DNA of 64,000 bases. Origin: Allorhizobium ampelinum S4 (GTDB taxonomy: Bacteria; Pseudomonadota; Alphaproteobacteria; Rhizobiales; Rhizobiaceae). Below, in pieces: positions 1 through 8,369 of this stretch (positions within the stretch are counted from its first letter, which is position 1; each line of letters begins with the position of its first letter). A model generated the notes under the pieces. It was not told where the DNA came from. It ran no database searches and was given only the letters and a program-made list of their open reading frames with translations. Made by a program: the position numbers and the translations under genes. The stretch spans positions 620,001-684,000 of the forward strand of contig NC_011988.1 of NCBI RefSeq assembly GCF_000016285.1, given 5' to 3'.

Positions 1-2
1 TG

Positions 3-305
3 GTCAGGCTTCAGTTGCTCACCAAGAAATATGCAAGCGACGTGGTGGCCAGCCATGCATTCGCCGGCTATTGCGCCGGTGACTGGATAACGCTTGGTGA
101 GGAAAAGCTGCGGGGGGTTCGCCAGCGGGTAACGATTTTGCAACCCGGTCCGCTCATGGCTAAAATGCAGAGAGATGACGTTGAAGCCGATCTGCATCGC
201 ACCGGTCTTTCGGAGGCCGAGCGTTTGATTCTCCTGCATCGCGATGCCGTCCAGTTGGATGGACAGAAAAGGTCCCAAGCAATGATGGACCGGTTTTTGC
301 AATAA
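3..305 (+). CDS. C-terminal end of a class III adenylate/guanylate cyclase (truncated by window start)
   Basis: The reading frame is open from the first bases of the window to a TAA at 303-305, so the gene starts upstream. The visible 100 residues begin with R-L-Q-L-L-T-K, which matches the helix following the nucleotide-binding loop in class III cyclase catalytic domains (the AARLQ region). They continue with a D-V-V-A-S segment and a 'GEEKLRGVRQRVTIL' strand typical of the end of the cyclase fold, then a helical tail. Such enzymes make cAMP or cGMP from ATP or GTP. A cyclic-nucleotide-binding protein lies two genes downstream (3236), which supports a cyclic-nucleotide function. The catalytic metal-binding residues are outside the window, so activity cannot be judged. 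Confidence 0.7.
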   Translation, partial: VRLQLLTKKYASDVVASHAFAGYCAGDWITLGEEKLRGVRQRVTILQPGPLMAKMQRDDVEADLHRTGLSEAERLILLHRDAVQLDGQKRSQAMMDRFLQ

Positions 306-485
306 ATCAGGGCTGGATGCCGGGAAACAGTCTCGATAGAGGAACAGAACGCGCCTCTAAAAGCTTGTGGAACGGGATCTTTGCATGACCGCTTTACAGC
401 GAAGAGAAGTGCGCCATATATGATCAAAGGCGTTGTCGCGCGGCATGGGGCGTGGGACGACAGGCGCTGCATTTCACGAGTGACG

Positions 486-3200
486 ATGGAAAAAAGCCTG
501 GGGCGTTACATCTGGTCGAACACCTCTCTGCAACAGGTGTGGATACTGTGCATTGTCGGCCTGTCGATGATCCCCTATTTCCTGTCTTTCGATCTGCCCA
601 AGCAGATCGTCAATGGCCCTATTCAAGGCCAGGGCTTTGAAGAGGCTGGGGCGACAAAGCCGTTCTTGCATGTTGCCTTCGACCTGCCATGGATCGGACA
701 TCTGGAAATCTTCAGCGGTTTCGAGCTTAACCGCCTGCAAATGCTGATGGCTCTCAGCGTCGTCTTCCTGTGTCTTGTCGTGCTGAACGGTTTGTTCAAA
801 TTCTACATCAACACCTATAAGGGGCGGCTTGGTGAGCGCATGCTGCGCCGCATCCGCTTCGAGCTGATCGATCGAGTCCTGCGGTTTCCGCCTGTGCATT
901 TCAAGCGGGTCAAATCTGCCGAGATTGCCACGATGATCAAGGACGAGGTCGAGCCGCTGGGCGGTTTTACCGGCGATGCCTTCGTCCAACCGGCGCTTTT
1001 GGGTGGGCAGGCTCTGACGGCGCTAATCTTCATCATCCTTCAGAATGTCTGGCTGGGAATGATCGCCGCTGGCATGGTTTGCGTTCAGGCCGTCATCATT
1101 CCACGCATGCGTAGGCGGCTGCTGGAACTGGGCCGTCAGCGTCAGCTGACGGCGCGCCAGTTATCCGGGCGGGTTGGCGAAATCGTCGATGGCATTCATA
1201 CGATCCATGCCCATGACACATCCAATTTTGAGCGCGCCGACATTGCCGCCCGTCTCGGCCTGATTTTTTCGATCCGCTACGATCTCTATCAGTGGAAGTT
1301 CATGGTGAAATTCATCAATAACTTCCTCGCCCAACTGACGCCGTTTCTGTTCTACGCCATTGGCGGGTATATGGCGCTGGAGGGCCGGCTCGACATCGGC
1401 CAGCTCATCGCTGTTATCGGCGCCTATAAGGACCTGCCGGGTCCGCTGAAGGAATTGATAGACTGGGATCAGGCCCGCCAGGACGTTCAGGTCAAATATG
1501 CTCAGGTGGTCGAGCAATTCGATGTTGAGCGATTGGTTGATGCGCGGGTTCACACGGTCGCGGCCACGCCGGTCGGCCCGCTTTCCGAGGCACTGGTGGC
1601 CTCGAATCTGGTGCTTTGCGACGATAGTGGCGCGCGCCTGCTCAATAGCGTTTCGCTGGATATTGCCCCCAATGAGACGGTTGCGATTATCGGTCAGAAC
1701 GGTGGCGGCGGCGAGGCGCTGGCGGAAGCTCTCGGGCGTATTCTATGGCCGGAATCCGGCCATATCAGCATTGGTGGCCAGGATATTCTCACCATGCCGG
1801 AATCGGTCACCGGGCGGCGGCTTTCCTTCGTGTCCTCGGATGCCTATTTCTTCCATGGAACTCTGCGGGACAATCTCCTCTACGGGTTGAAACATGCGCC
1901 TTTGACAGATGTTACCTATGACGGACTGGCGGCGCGCAGAAACAAACGTGACCTTCTGGAGGCGCAGAGATCCGGCAATCCGCTTCTCGATCTCAACAGC
2001 GATTGGGTGGATTATCGATCGGCTGGCGCCGAAGGGCCGGATGGTCTGTTGAAGGTGATCCGTCCGGTTCTGGATGCGGTGACGATTTCCGAAGATATTT
2101 TCGATCTCGCCCTGCGTTCACAAGTGGATACGCTTGCCCATCAGGAATTGACAGAGCGAATCGTCGAGATCCGCCATGCGCTGCGCCGTCGTTTGCATGA
2201 CGAGAATCTGGACGACATTGTCGTACCCTTCGAGGCCGATGCCTATAACAGCCAGGCGACGGTGGGTGAAAATCTACTTTTCGGCAAGATGAAACCCTTG
2301 ATGATCGACGGTCAACGGTTGGCGGCCCATCCTTATTTTCGCAAGGTGATGCGTGATACCCGCATTGGCGATGCGTTCTATGCAATGGGGCTTGAAATCG
2401 CGGCGAATGCTGTGGAACTGTTTCGAGACCTTCCGCCCGACCATCCGTTTTTCCAGCAATTGACCTTCATGAGCGCGGAGGATCTTCCCGACTACGAGGC
2501 TTTGCTGCAAAAGCTCCATGGCACAGCCATAACGCAAGCCTCGGCCAGCGAGCGCAGCAGCATTATCCGCCTCAGCTTTGCCTATATCGAGCCGCGCCAT
2601 CGTTTCGGCCTTTTGACGCAGGAGTTGATGGACAAGATCGTCGATGCGCGTCGCGAGTTTCATGCCGGAGTTCCCGCGGATCTGGCGGAAAAAATCGAAC
2701 GTCACGACGTAGAACGGTTCACCCTGTCGGCATCGTTGATGGACAATGTGCTGTTTGGCCGGCTGGCTGTGCGTGAAGCCGATGCGTCTGACCGGATCCG
2801 TGCGATCATCCGCGACATTTTTAGAGACCTCGGCCTTGCCGAAAGCGTGCTGTCGATCGGGCTGGATTTCGATGTTGGCTCGCAAGGGCGGCGGTTAACC
2901 GCTGTCCAGCGCCAGAAGCTCAATCTGGCGCGGGCGCTGGTGAAGCGGTCGGATTATTTCATCTTCAACAGGCCCTTGTCGGCGCTCGATCAGCGGGCGC
3001 AGGATAAGATCGTCAGCCACATCATGCAGGACCTGCATTGCGACGGTCAGCGGCCCTCAATCATTTGGGTTTTGCCAAATGCGGATATAAGCGGGCTTTT
3101 TGACAGGATACTCGTGTTCGACAAAGGAAATCTTGTCGAAACCGGGAGTTTCGAAGAGCTTTCCGCCAAAGACGGGATGTTCAAACAGTTTCTCTCGTAA
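486..3200 (+). CDS. ABC-exporter-like membrane protein with fully degenerate ATPase motifs
   Basis: This is a 904-residue protein. The N-terminal third has about six hydrophobic segments arranged like an ABC exporter transmembrane domain (TM1 about residues 15-35, TM5-6 about 275-320). The rest resembles a nucleotide-binding domain enlarged by an insertion of about 300 residues. The Walker A position (1692-1715, residues 403-410) reads GQNGGGGE, lacking the Lys and Ser/Thr. The signature is LTAVQ instead of LSGGQ (2895-2909). Walker B ends N-R-P instead of D-E (2967-2975), and no H-loop His is visible. A segment of the type 'TLRDNLLYG', normally present once, occurs three times (about 1858, 2256 and 2730). 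I chose the ATG at 486 because the following S-L-x-R-Y-I-W resembles the usual start of this transmembrane domain; in-frame ATG 420 and TTG 381 are possible but poorly supported. Transport by ATP hydrolysis looks unlikely. A regulatory or sensor role next to cyclase and cNMP-binding genes is inference. Confidence 0.75.
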   Translation: MEKSLGRYIWSNTSLQQVWILCIVGLSMIPYFLSFDLPKQIVNGPIQGQGFEEAGATKPFLHVAFDLPWIGHLEIFSGFELNRLQMLMALSVVFLCLVVLNGLFKFYINTYKGRLGERMLRRIRFELIDRVLRFPPVHFKRVKSAEIATMIKDEVEPLGGFTGDAFVQPALLGGQALTALIFIILQNVWLGMIAAGMVCVQAVIIPRMRRRLLELGRQRQLTARQLSGRVGEIVDGIHTIHAHDTSNFERADIAARLGLIFSIRYDLYQWKFMVKFINNFLAQLTPFLFYAIGGYMALEGRLDIGQLIAVIGAYKDLPGPLKELIDWDQARQDVQVKYAQVVEQFDVERLVDARVHTVAATPVGPLSEALVASNLVLCDDSGARLLNSVSLDIAPNETVAIIGQNGGGGEALAEALGRILWPESGHISIGGQDILTMPESVTGRRLSFVSSDAYFFHGTLRDNLLYGLKHAPLTDVTYDGLAARRNKRDLLEAQRSGNPLLDLNSDWVDYRSAGAEGPDGLLKVIRPVLDAVTISEDIFDLALRSQVDTLAHQELTERIVEIRHALRRRLHDENLDDIVVPFEADAYNSQATVGENLLFGKMKPLMIDGQRLAAHPYFRKVMRDTRIGDAFYAMGLEIAANAVELFRDLPPDHPFFQQLTFMSAEDLPDYEALLQKLHGTAITQASASERSSIIRLSFAYIEPRHRFGLLTQELMDKIVDARREFHAGVPADLAEKIERHDVERFTLSASLMDNVLFGRLAVREADASDRIRAIIRDIFRDLGLAESVLSIGLDFDVGSQGRRLTAVQRQKLNLARALVKRSDYFIFNRPLSALDQRAQDKIVSHIMQDLHCDGQRPSIIWVLPNADISGLFDRILVFDKGNLVETGSFEELSAKDGMFKQFLS

Positions 3201-3235
3201 TATCGTGATCAGGCGCGATAGGGGGTAAGACGCAA

Positions 3236-3700
3236 ATGCTACTGAAGGACGAAGTCGAAATGTTGCGGCGTGTGCCGCTGTTTTCCCAGATTGCTCCAGC
3301 CAAGCTGAAGCTTCTGGCTTTTGCTTCCGACCGGATGACCTGTCGTGAGGGGCAGAACCTGTTTCGCCAGGGCGATGTCGGTGACGCAGCCTATGTCGTG
3401 CTCTCAGGGACAGCCGATGTTCTGGTCAATTCGGATGCTGGCGAGATCAAGGTCGCGGAAGTTCAAAGCAATTCAATTGTCGGGGAAATCGCCATTCTCT
3501 GCGATGTGTCGCGCACCGCAACCGTGCGGGCGGCCTCGCGTCTTGAAGTTTTGAAAATCAGCAAGGAAAACTTCCTGAAACTGATGAGCGATTTTCCCGA
3601 AATCTCCTCGGAAATCACCCGGGTTCTGGCGGATCGTCTCAATCACACGACATCCGAGCTGTCCGCGGCCCGCAGCCGCGAGCAACAATTGCTGAACTGA
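3236..3700 (+). CDS. stand-alone cyclic nucleotide-binding domain protein
   Basis: This is a 154-residue protein consisting essentially of one Crp/PKA-type cNMP-binding beta-barrel. The phosphate-binding cassette is recognisable as 'VGEIAIL...SRTATVRA' (about residues 85-105), with the conserved Glu and Arg. There is no C-terminal helix-turn-helix and no membrane segment, so it is probably a soluble sensor or regulatory subunit and not a transcription factor. The ATG at 3236 follows a GGGGG(T)AAG ribosome-binding site 35 bp after the ABC-like gene, so the two are probably co-transcribed. Together with the upstream cyclase fragment this suggests a cAMP/cGMP module acting on the degenerate ABC protein; that link is inference from context. 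Confidence 0.85.
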   Translation: MLLKDEVEMLRRVPLFSQIAPAKLKLLAFASDRMTCREGQNLFRQGDVGDAAYVVLSGTADVLVNSDAGEIKVAEVQSNSIVGEIAILCDVSRTATVRAASRLEVLKISKENFLKLMSDFPEISSEITRVLADRLNHTTSELSAARSREQQLLN

Positions 3701-3858
3701 TACCGAGAGCGATCGTGTCAGCATCCGGCATATCGGATAGCCGGGCTGTCATATATCCTTTACTTGCTTTTCTGCCCATTTCCGCGAAGTTTCGGCATTC
3801 ATTCGACCTCGTTCTGTCCTGAATCGAGGATATTGTCCCAAACATCCCGGAATGTGCC

Positions 3859-4698
3859 ATGACCGATCTTAGCGCCCGCGACCGTCTCGCGCCTGACAGT
3901 TCTCCACGCCTGTTAGCCCTTGCCAGCATTGCTCTCGAAGCCGGAGCGCTGGCGCGTCAATCGCTGCGTCGCCGTCATGTCGACCAGATGGTGTCCAAAG
4001 GTCCGCGCGATTACCAGACGGAAATCGATGTCGCCGTCGAGCGCCTGATCGTTGCCGGTGTCTCCGAGGCCTTTCCGGACCATGCCATCCAGGGCGAGGA
4101 AGAGACCGGCAACCGTACAGGTGGCCCAGATGCACCGGTCATCTATATTGATCCCATTGACGGAACCACCAATTTTGCCTGGGGTCTGCCGCATTTTGGT
4201 ATGACCATCGCCATCGCCGAGCAGGGTAAAATCACCTGCGGGGTGGTTTATGACAGTATGCTCGATGAGCTTTTCAGTGCTGAAATCGGTAAGGGCGCCA
4301 CTCTGAACGGCGAAAAACTACGGTGTGCTGATGTGGCCGATGTCCAGAATGTGCTGGTGGGAGCGGGCTTGCCGGTCCCCGGACAAGTGAAAAGCGTCGA
4401 TGAGGAGCTCTATCACCGGGCACTCCGCCGGTTAATGGATAATACCGCTGGCGTGCGCCGTCTCGGGTCGGCGGCGCTATCGATTGCCTATGTCGCCTGT
4501 GGGCGGCTGGATGGGTTTTTCGAGGATGGCTTGCAGGTGCATGACTATGGCGCCGCAGCCCTGATTCTGACCGAGGCAGGTGGCGTGGTCACAGGCTTTG
4601 GCGGCATGCCGGTTGACGCCGGAGGCGGCATTCTTGCCGCCTCGCCAGCGTTGCATCCCTGGCTGCTCGCCGGGTTTCAGCCTGGGATGGACCGTTGA
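3859..4698 (+). CDS. inositol monophosphatase family protein
   Basis: This is a 279-residue Mg-dependent phosphomonoesterase of the IMPase/FBPase-like superfamily. Metal ligands are visible: G-E-E (E80/E81), the D98-P-I100-D101-G-T-T motif, and a C-terminal H-D-Y-G-A-A-A (D229), a variant of the usual W-D-x-A-A. Family members hydrolyse inositol phosphates, histidinol phosphate or 3'-phosphoadenosine 5'-phosphate, and the sequence does not settle which. The gene is monocistronic, and its 3' end overlaps the convergent phosphodiesterase gene by 22 bp, so transcription of the two may interfere. A role in phosphate release alongside the neighbouring Pho-box operon is possible but unproven. Confidence 0.88.
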   Translation: MTDLSARDRLAPDSSPRLLALASIALEAGALARQSLRRRHVDQMVSKGPRDYQTEIDVAVERLIVAGVSEAFPDHAIQGEEETGNRTGGPDAPVIYIDPIDGTTNFAWGLPHFGMTIAIAEQGKITCGVVYDSMLDELFSAEIGKGATLNGEKLRCADVADVQNVLVGAGLPVPGQVKSVDEELYHRALRRLMDNTAGVRRLGSAALSIAYVACGRLDGFFEDGLQVHDYGAAALILTEAGGVVTGFGGMPVDAGGGILAASPALHPWLLAGFQPGMDR

Positions 4699-5540
4699 TT
4701 GTCATAGAGTGCGATCAGCGCTTGAAGTCCGACCGGATCGTCAGTGGTGATCTGGTCGCATTTCAGCGCCAGCAGCCGCAGGACACGCGGTAGCGATGCC
4801 TCGTCTGCCCTGTTGATCGTATAGGCATCGATCCGTTTTCCAGCCGCATGGAAGGCGGCGACCATGTTGAAACCGCGATCCTCGGCAAACAGCACCGCCT
4901 CATGGTCGAGATAGATCATCTCGGCGTCGGGGATGGCGGCGACAGCATCGTCGATGAAGGTAACGAAGTCACCACTTTCCATTGCCCGTTCGATGGCGCC
5001 GCCATGGCAGGGATCGTAACCGATTGGCAGGCCGGGTAGGGCATCTGCCAGACGGGTGACGGCCTTTGCATCGCCCGCCGACAGGATAACACGGTCGCGC
5101 ACTGGCCCGATGGCGGCAACGAAAGCGGCGATGTCCTGCTGCGTCAAGTCGCTGGCCTTTTCCTTCAGGTCCAGTTGCAATACGGCGCCTGCACGATGGG
5201 AAGTGCTGGCCAGAACCCGCCCGAGATCATCGATCAGCATGACTTTGTGGGTACTTGGCTGTCCATCATGGTCGCGCAGAAACAGGCTGCGCAGCTGGTC
5301 CACTGAGGCGCCGCGCGCCGGGCCTTGGCCGGTCGTGGCTTTGTCCAAAACCTCATCATGCAGCACGGCCAGGCCGCCACCGGCATGACAGACAAGATCG
5401 ATTTCGACGCTGGCGCCAAGCGCCATGCCCTCGGTGATCCGGTCCGGCGTGAAAGAAATATCGCCCGCCTGCTTATGGCCGCGATGCCATTTCAGCATGG
5501 TTCTGAAACCGTCACGCTCGATAAACAAGCCGTCAGACAT
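4677..5540 (-). CDS. glycerophosphodiester phosphodiesterase (UgpQ/GlpQ-like)
   Basis: This is an approximately 287-residue GDPD-fold protein. Visible hallmarks are W-H-R-G near the N-terminus, E-I-D-L for the metal-binding Glu-Asp pair, and L-H-D-E for the second catalytic His, followed by the 'DKATTGQGP' segment. The family hydrolyses glycerophosphodiesters from phospholipid breakdown to sn-glycerol-3-phosphate and an alcohol. No signal peptide is seen, so it acts in the cytoplasm. ATG 5540 is preferred because AAGGAG sits 8 bases upstream and it overlaps the end of the transporter ATPase gene by 8 bp, making it the last gene of that ABC operon. This mirrors the placement of ugpQ behind ugpBAEC in enterobacteria. 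Confidence 0.88.
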   Translation of the reverse strand: MSDGLFIERDGFRTMLKWHRGHKQAGDISFTPDRITEGMALGASVEIDLVCHAGGGLAVLHDEVLDKATTGQGPARGASVDQLRSLFLRDHDGQPSTHKVMLIDDLGRVLASTSHRAGAVLQLDLKEKASDLTQQDIAAFVAAIGPVRDRVILSAGDAKAVTRLADALPGLPIGYDPCHGGAIERAMESGDFVTFIDDAVAAIPDAEMIYLDHEAVLFAEDRGFNMVAAFHAAGKRIDAYTINRADEASLPRVLRLLALKCDQITTDDPVGLQALIALYDNQRSIPG

Positions 5541-6615
5541 TGGCAAAGCTCCTTAATCGCTCGGCGGTCTGGGACACACAGATCACCTTATTGTGGCGAA
5601 AAACCCGGAAGGCCCTGACCTGCAATTCGGCGCGGTCGCCTTTTTGCCAGCCGGTTCCTGGATCGGTCATGGCCTTTACCCTCGTGCCATCACCGAGTTG
5701 AAGATCGACCATGAGATGGCTGCCGAAATCGATGGCCCGGCAGACAAAGGCCGCGTCCGCCCGGTCGGTGGGCGACAGATGCAGGGCTTCAGGCCGAACC
5801 GCCAGCACAGCATCGCCATCCTCTGGATTGCTATCGGCATCGACCGCCAAGGAAAGGTCAATATGGGTGAATGCGCCCCGGCGCATCATGCCGGGAATGA
5901 AATTCATCTGGCCGATAAAGCCTGCGACGAATTCGGTTTCCGGCTCGCGGTAGACCCGGTCCGGCGGGGCGATCTGCTCGGCACGTCCAGCCCGCATCAC
6001 GACGATACGGTCGGCCAGCGCCAAAGCTTCGTCCTGACCGTGGGTAACGAACAGGGTGGTAATGCCAAGCCGCTGCTGGATATCGCGCACTTCCTCACGC
6101 AGGCGTTCGCGCAAATGCTGGTCGAGGCTGGCAAAGGGTTCATCCAGCAGCAGGATTTTCGGCTCCAGCACCAGCGAGCGGGCAAGTGCCACTCTCTGCT
6201 GCTGGCCGCCCGAGAGTTGATAGGTCTGGCGCTGGCCGTAATCCTTCAACCCGACCATCGCCAGCGCTGCCTCGACCCGGTCAGCGATTTCGCTTCTCGC
6301 CATGCCGCGCAGCTTCAGGCCGAAGGCGATGTTCTTGAACACATTCATATGCGTCCAGAGCGCGTGGCTTTGAAACACCATGCCGGTCGGTCGCCGTTCC
6401 GGCGGCAGACGGGTGACGTCCTGGCCGTCGATCCGGATCACGCCGCTGGTCGGTGCTTCGAAACCGCCAATCATCCGCAGCAGCGTCGATTTACCCGAAC
6501 CGGATGGGCCGAGCAGGCAGACCAGCTCGCCATCCTCTACATGCAACGAAAAAGCATCGACGGCGGTGGAGCCGGGAAATTGCTTTGAAACGCGATCAAG
6601 GGTCAGTTGGGCCAT
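5533..6615 (-). CDS. ABC importer ATP-binding protein (PotA/UgpC-like)
   Basis: This 360-residue ATPase has an intact Walker A (GPSGSGKST), signature (LSGGQQQR), Walker B (LLLDEPFASLD) and H-loop (FVTHGQDE). The C-terminal 120 residues form a TOBE/OB regulatory domain, as in the MalK/UgpC/PotA group ('VLAVRPEAL'). It energises the two permeases encoded upstream. The gene lies 43 bp after the second permease and runs into the phosphodiesterase gene. The ATPase alone does not show the substrate; the operon context favours a phosphorus-containing compound. Confidence 0.9.
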   Translation of the reverse strand: MAQLTLDRVSKQFPGSTAVDAFSLHVEDGELVCLLGPSGSGKSTLLRMIGGFEAPTSGVIRIDGQDVTRLPPERRPTGMVFQSHALWTHMNVFKNIAFGLKLRGMARSEIADRVEAALAMVGLKDYGQRQTYQLSGGQQQRVALARSLVLEPKILLLDEPFASLDQHLRERLREEVRDIQQRLGITTLFVTHGQDEALALADRIVVMRAGRAEQIAPPDRVYREPETEFVAGFIGQMNFIPGMMRRGAFTHIDLSLAVDADSNPEDGDAVLAVRPEALHLSPTDRADAAFVCRAIDFGSHLMVDLQLGDGTRVKAMTDPGTGWQKGDRAELQVRAFRVFRHNKVICVSQTAERLRSFANV

Positions 6616-6658
6616 GGGTGTTCGTTTCTGTTCCGGTTACAGGCGATGACGGGTCTGT

Positions 6659-7468
6659 TCAGGCGCCAAAGCCCTTGGCGAATGCGCCTGTGCCGATGGC
6701 GCGGCGGGCAAAGATCAGTGCGAGGAAGGAGGGAACCCACAGCATGACCGACAGCACCGCGCCATATTGCACCACCATCTGATTGTTGATGAAGGACACC
6801 ATCAAGACAGGCATGGTGCGCACCTGCGGCGCGCCAATCAACCAGGCGCCTTCTGTTTCGTAAAACGTGCTGACGAAGGTCAGGAGCAGGGCGGCAAAGA
6901 TGGTCGGCGCCGCCTGCGGCAGCGTAATCGACCAGAAAACCCGCAAGGGCCGGGCGCCCGCATCACGCGCCGCTTCTTCCATTCGCCGGTCTACATTCTG
7001 GAAGGCGGCAACCGGTATCCAGATCATGAGCATCAGCGTGCCGACCAATTGAATCAGTGCCACGCCCCAGAAGGTGCTGATCAGATGCAGCTTCAGGAAA
7101 ATCGCCGCAATGGCCACCAGCAGACCGAATTTGGGGAAGGCATGCGAGGCAAGAAAAGACAGGAAAAGCAGATTGCGGCCCGGAAATTTCATCCGGGCAA
7201 AGGCATAGGCGGCCGGAAGACAGATCACCGCCGACAGCAGTGTCACCGTGGCGGTGAGGCGCAGGCTGAGAAAGAGCGCTTCCCAGACGTCGGCGCGGCC
7301 AAGCGTCAGGAACCAGAAGCGCAGGCCGAATTGCTGCGGGATCACTGATGGATAGCGCCAGACCTCGGTAAAGGCCCAGGTGCCGACCACCAGCAGTGGC
7401 AGGGCGATAAACAGGGTGAGCAGGCCTGCGAAAGCAAGGCCCGTCCAGTCGATCCTACCCACTCTCAT
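6659..7468 (-). CDS. ABC importer permease (second), YnjC/PotC-like
   Basis: This is a BPD-transport inner-membrane permease of about 269 residues with six predicted transmembrane segments. The EAA loop that docks the ATPase is visible as 'EEAARDAGARPLRVFWSITLPQA'-type sequence in the C-terminal half. I chose the ATG at 7468, which follows GAGG with 8-base spacing and leaves a short gap after the first permease. An upstream in-frame start at 7519 would overlap the preceding gene by about 40 bp. It pairs with the 7479-8369 permease to form the membrane channel. Confidence 0.88.
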   Translation of the reverse strand: MRVGRIDWTGLAFAGLLTLFIALPLLVVGTWAFTEVWRYPSVIPQQFGLRFWFLTLGRADVWEALFLSLRLTATVTLLSAVICLPAAYAFARMKFPGRNLLFLSFLASHAFPKFGLLVAIAAIFLKLHLISTFWGVALIQLVGTLMLMIWIPVAAFQNVDRRMEEAARDAGARPLRVFWSITLPQAAPTIFAALLLTFVSTFYETEGAWLIGAPQVRTMPVLMVSFINNQMVVQYGAVLSVMLWVPSFLALIFARRAIGTGAFAKGFGA

Positions 7469-7478
7469 CGCAGGGGCC

Positions 7479-8369
7479 TCATCGTGTTCGTTCCTGATTT
7501 CTGGCAATCGAATAGACATAGAACGCGCCGAAAAACAGGCAAAAGCCGAAGCTGATCACCGCTTGCGTGGTGGCATTCAGCGGATCGTTCAGATCGGCAA
7601 ACGTTCGCTGCATGAAAGGCCCCATCATTTCTGGCGAGGCTGGGCCGAGCAGATAGGGCAGGGTAAAGGCCGAAAATATTCCGAGAATGGCAAAGGAACT
7701 GGCGACCAGGAAGGAATTGGCCATGCGCGGCAGGATGATATGCAAAAATACCTGCACAGGCCTTGCACCAGCGTCGCGCGCCGCCTCGACGGCATTGTTG
7801 GAAATGGCGCTGAGACCCGCCGTCAGCATCAGCACGGTCAAAGGCAAATTGTCCCAGACCAGACCGATCACGGGACCCCAGGGTGTCAGATAGGGCGTTG
7901 GCAGCTTCGGCAGGCCTACGGCGTGGAGCAGGATATCGACCGTGCCATTTGGACCGATGGTGCGGATCAGCGCATAGGAGAGGATGATCGACGGCACGAA
8001 CATCGGAAAGATCGCCAGCGCCTGAACATAAGCGGCCAGCCTGCTGGAGGAAAAGCGCAGGTAGAGCGCAATCGGCACGCCGATCAGCAGCAGCACAACG
8101 CCACAGACGGCGGTGGTCCAGAGCGTGATGCCGAGATTGCGCAGGCTGTAGGTGTCACTGAAGAAGAACCGGTAGGACGCCGTTGAAACGTGCCACCCGC
8201 CCTCGGGCGAGGCCACGACAAGTGTGCCGATCACCGCCGAGATGATCGGATAAATGATTAGCCATCCCAAGAGCAGGATAGGAAGGGCGACCAGAAGCAG
8301 GCCAGTCAGCCCGCGTCCAGCTTTTGCCTCCCGCCCTTTATCAAGCGACAGCGAACTGGTCGCGCTCAT
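7479..8369 (-). CDS. ABC importer permease (first), YnjC/PotB-like
   Basis: This permease of about 296 residues has six hydrophobic segments and the EAA motif 'EAARDAGARPVQVFLHIILP' near residue 200. Its ATG at 8369 overlaps the stop of the binding-protein gene by one base (TGATG), a sign of translational coupling. It works with the second permease and ATPase downstream as the inner-membrane part of a binding-protein-dependent importer of the iron/spermidine/YnjBCD superfamily. Confidence 0.88.
   Translation of the reverse strand: MSATSSLSLDKGREAKAGRGLTGLLLVALPILLLGWLIIYPIISAVIGTLVVASPEGGWHVSTASYRFFFSDTYSLRNLGITLWTTAVCGVVLLLIGVPIALYLRFSSSRLAAYVQALAIFPMFVPSIILSYALIRTIGPNGTVDILLHAVGLPKLPTPYLTPWGPVIGLVWDNLPLTVLMLTAGLSAISNNAVEAARDAGARPVQVFLHIILPRMANSFLVASSFAILGIFSAFTLPYLLGPASPEMMGPFMQRTFADLNDPLNATTQAVISFGFCLFFGAFYVYSIARNQERTR

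Noticed and set aside
3711..3740. Short inverted repeat (ATCCG...CGGAT) after the cNMP-binding gene as a terminator
   Set aside because: The stem is only five base pairs and no T-run follows closely.
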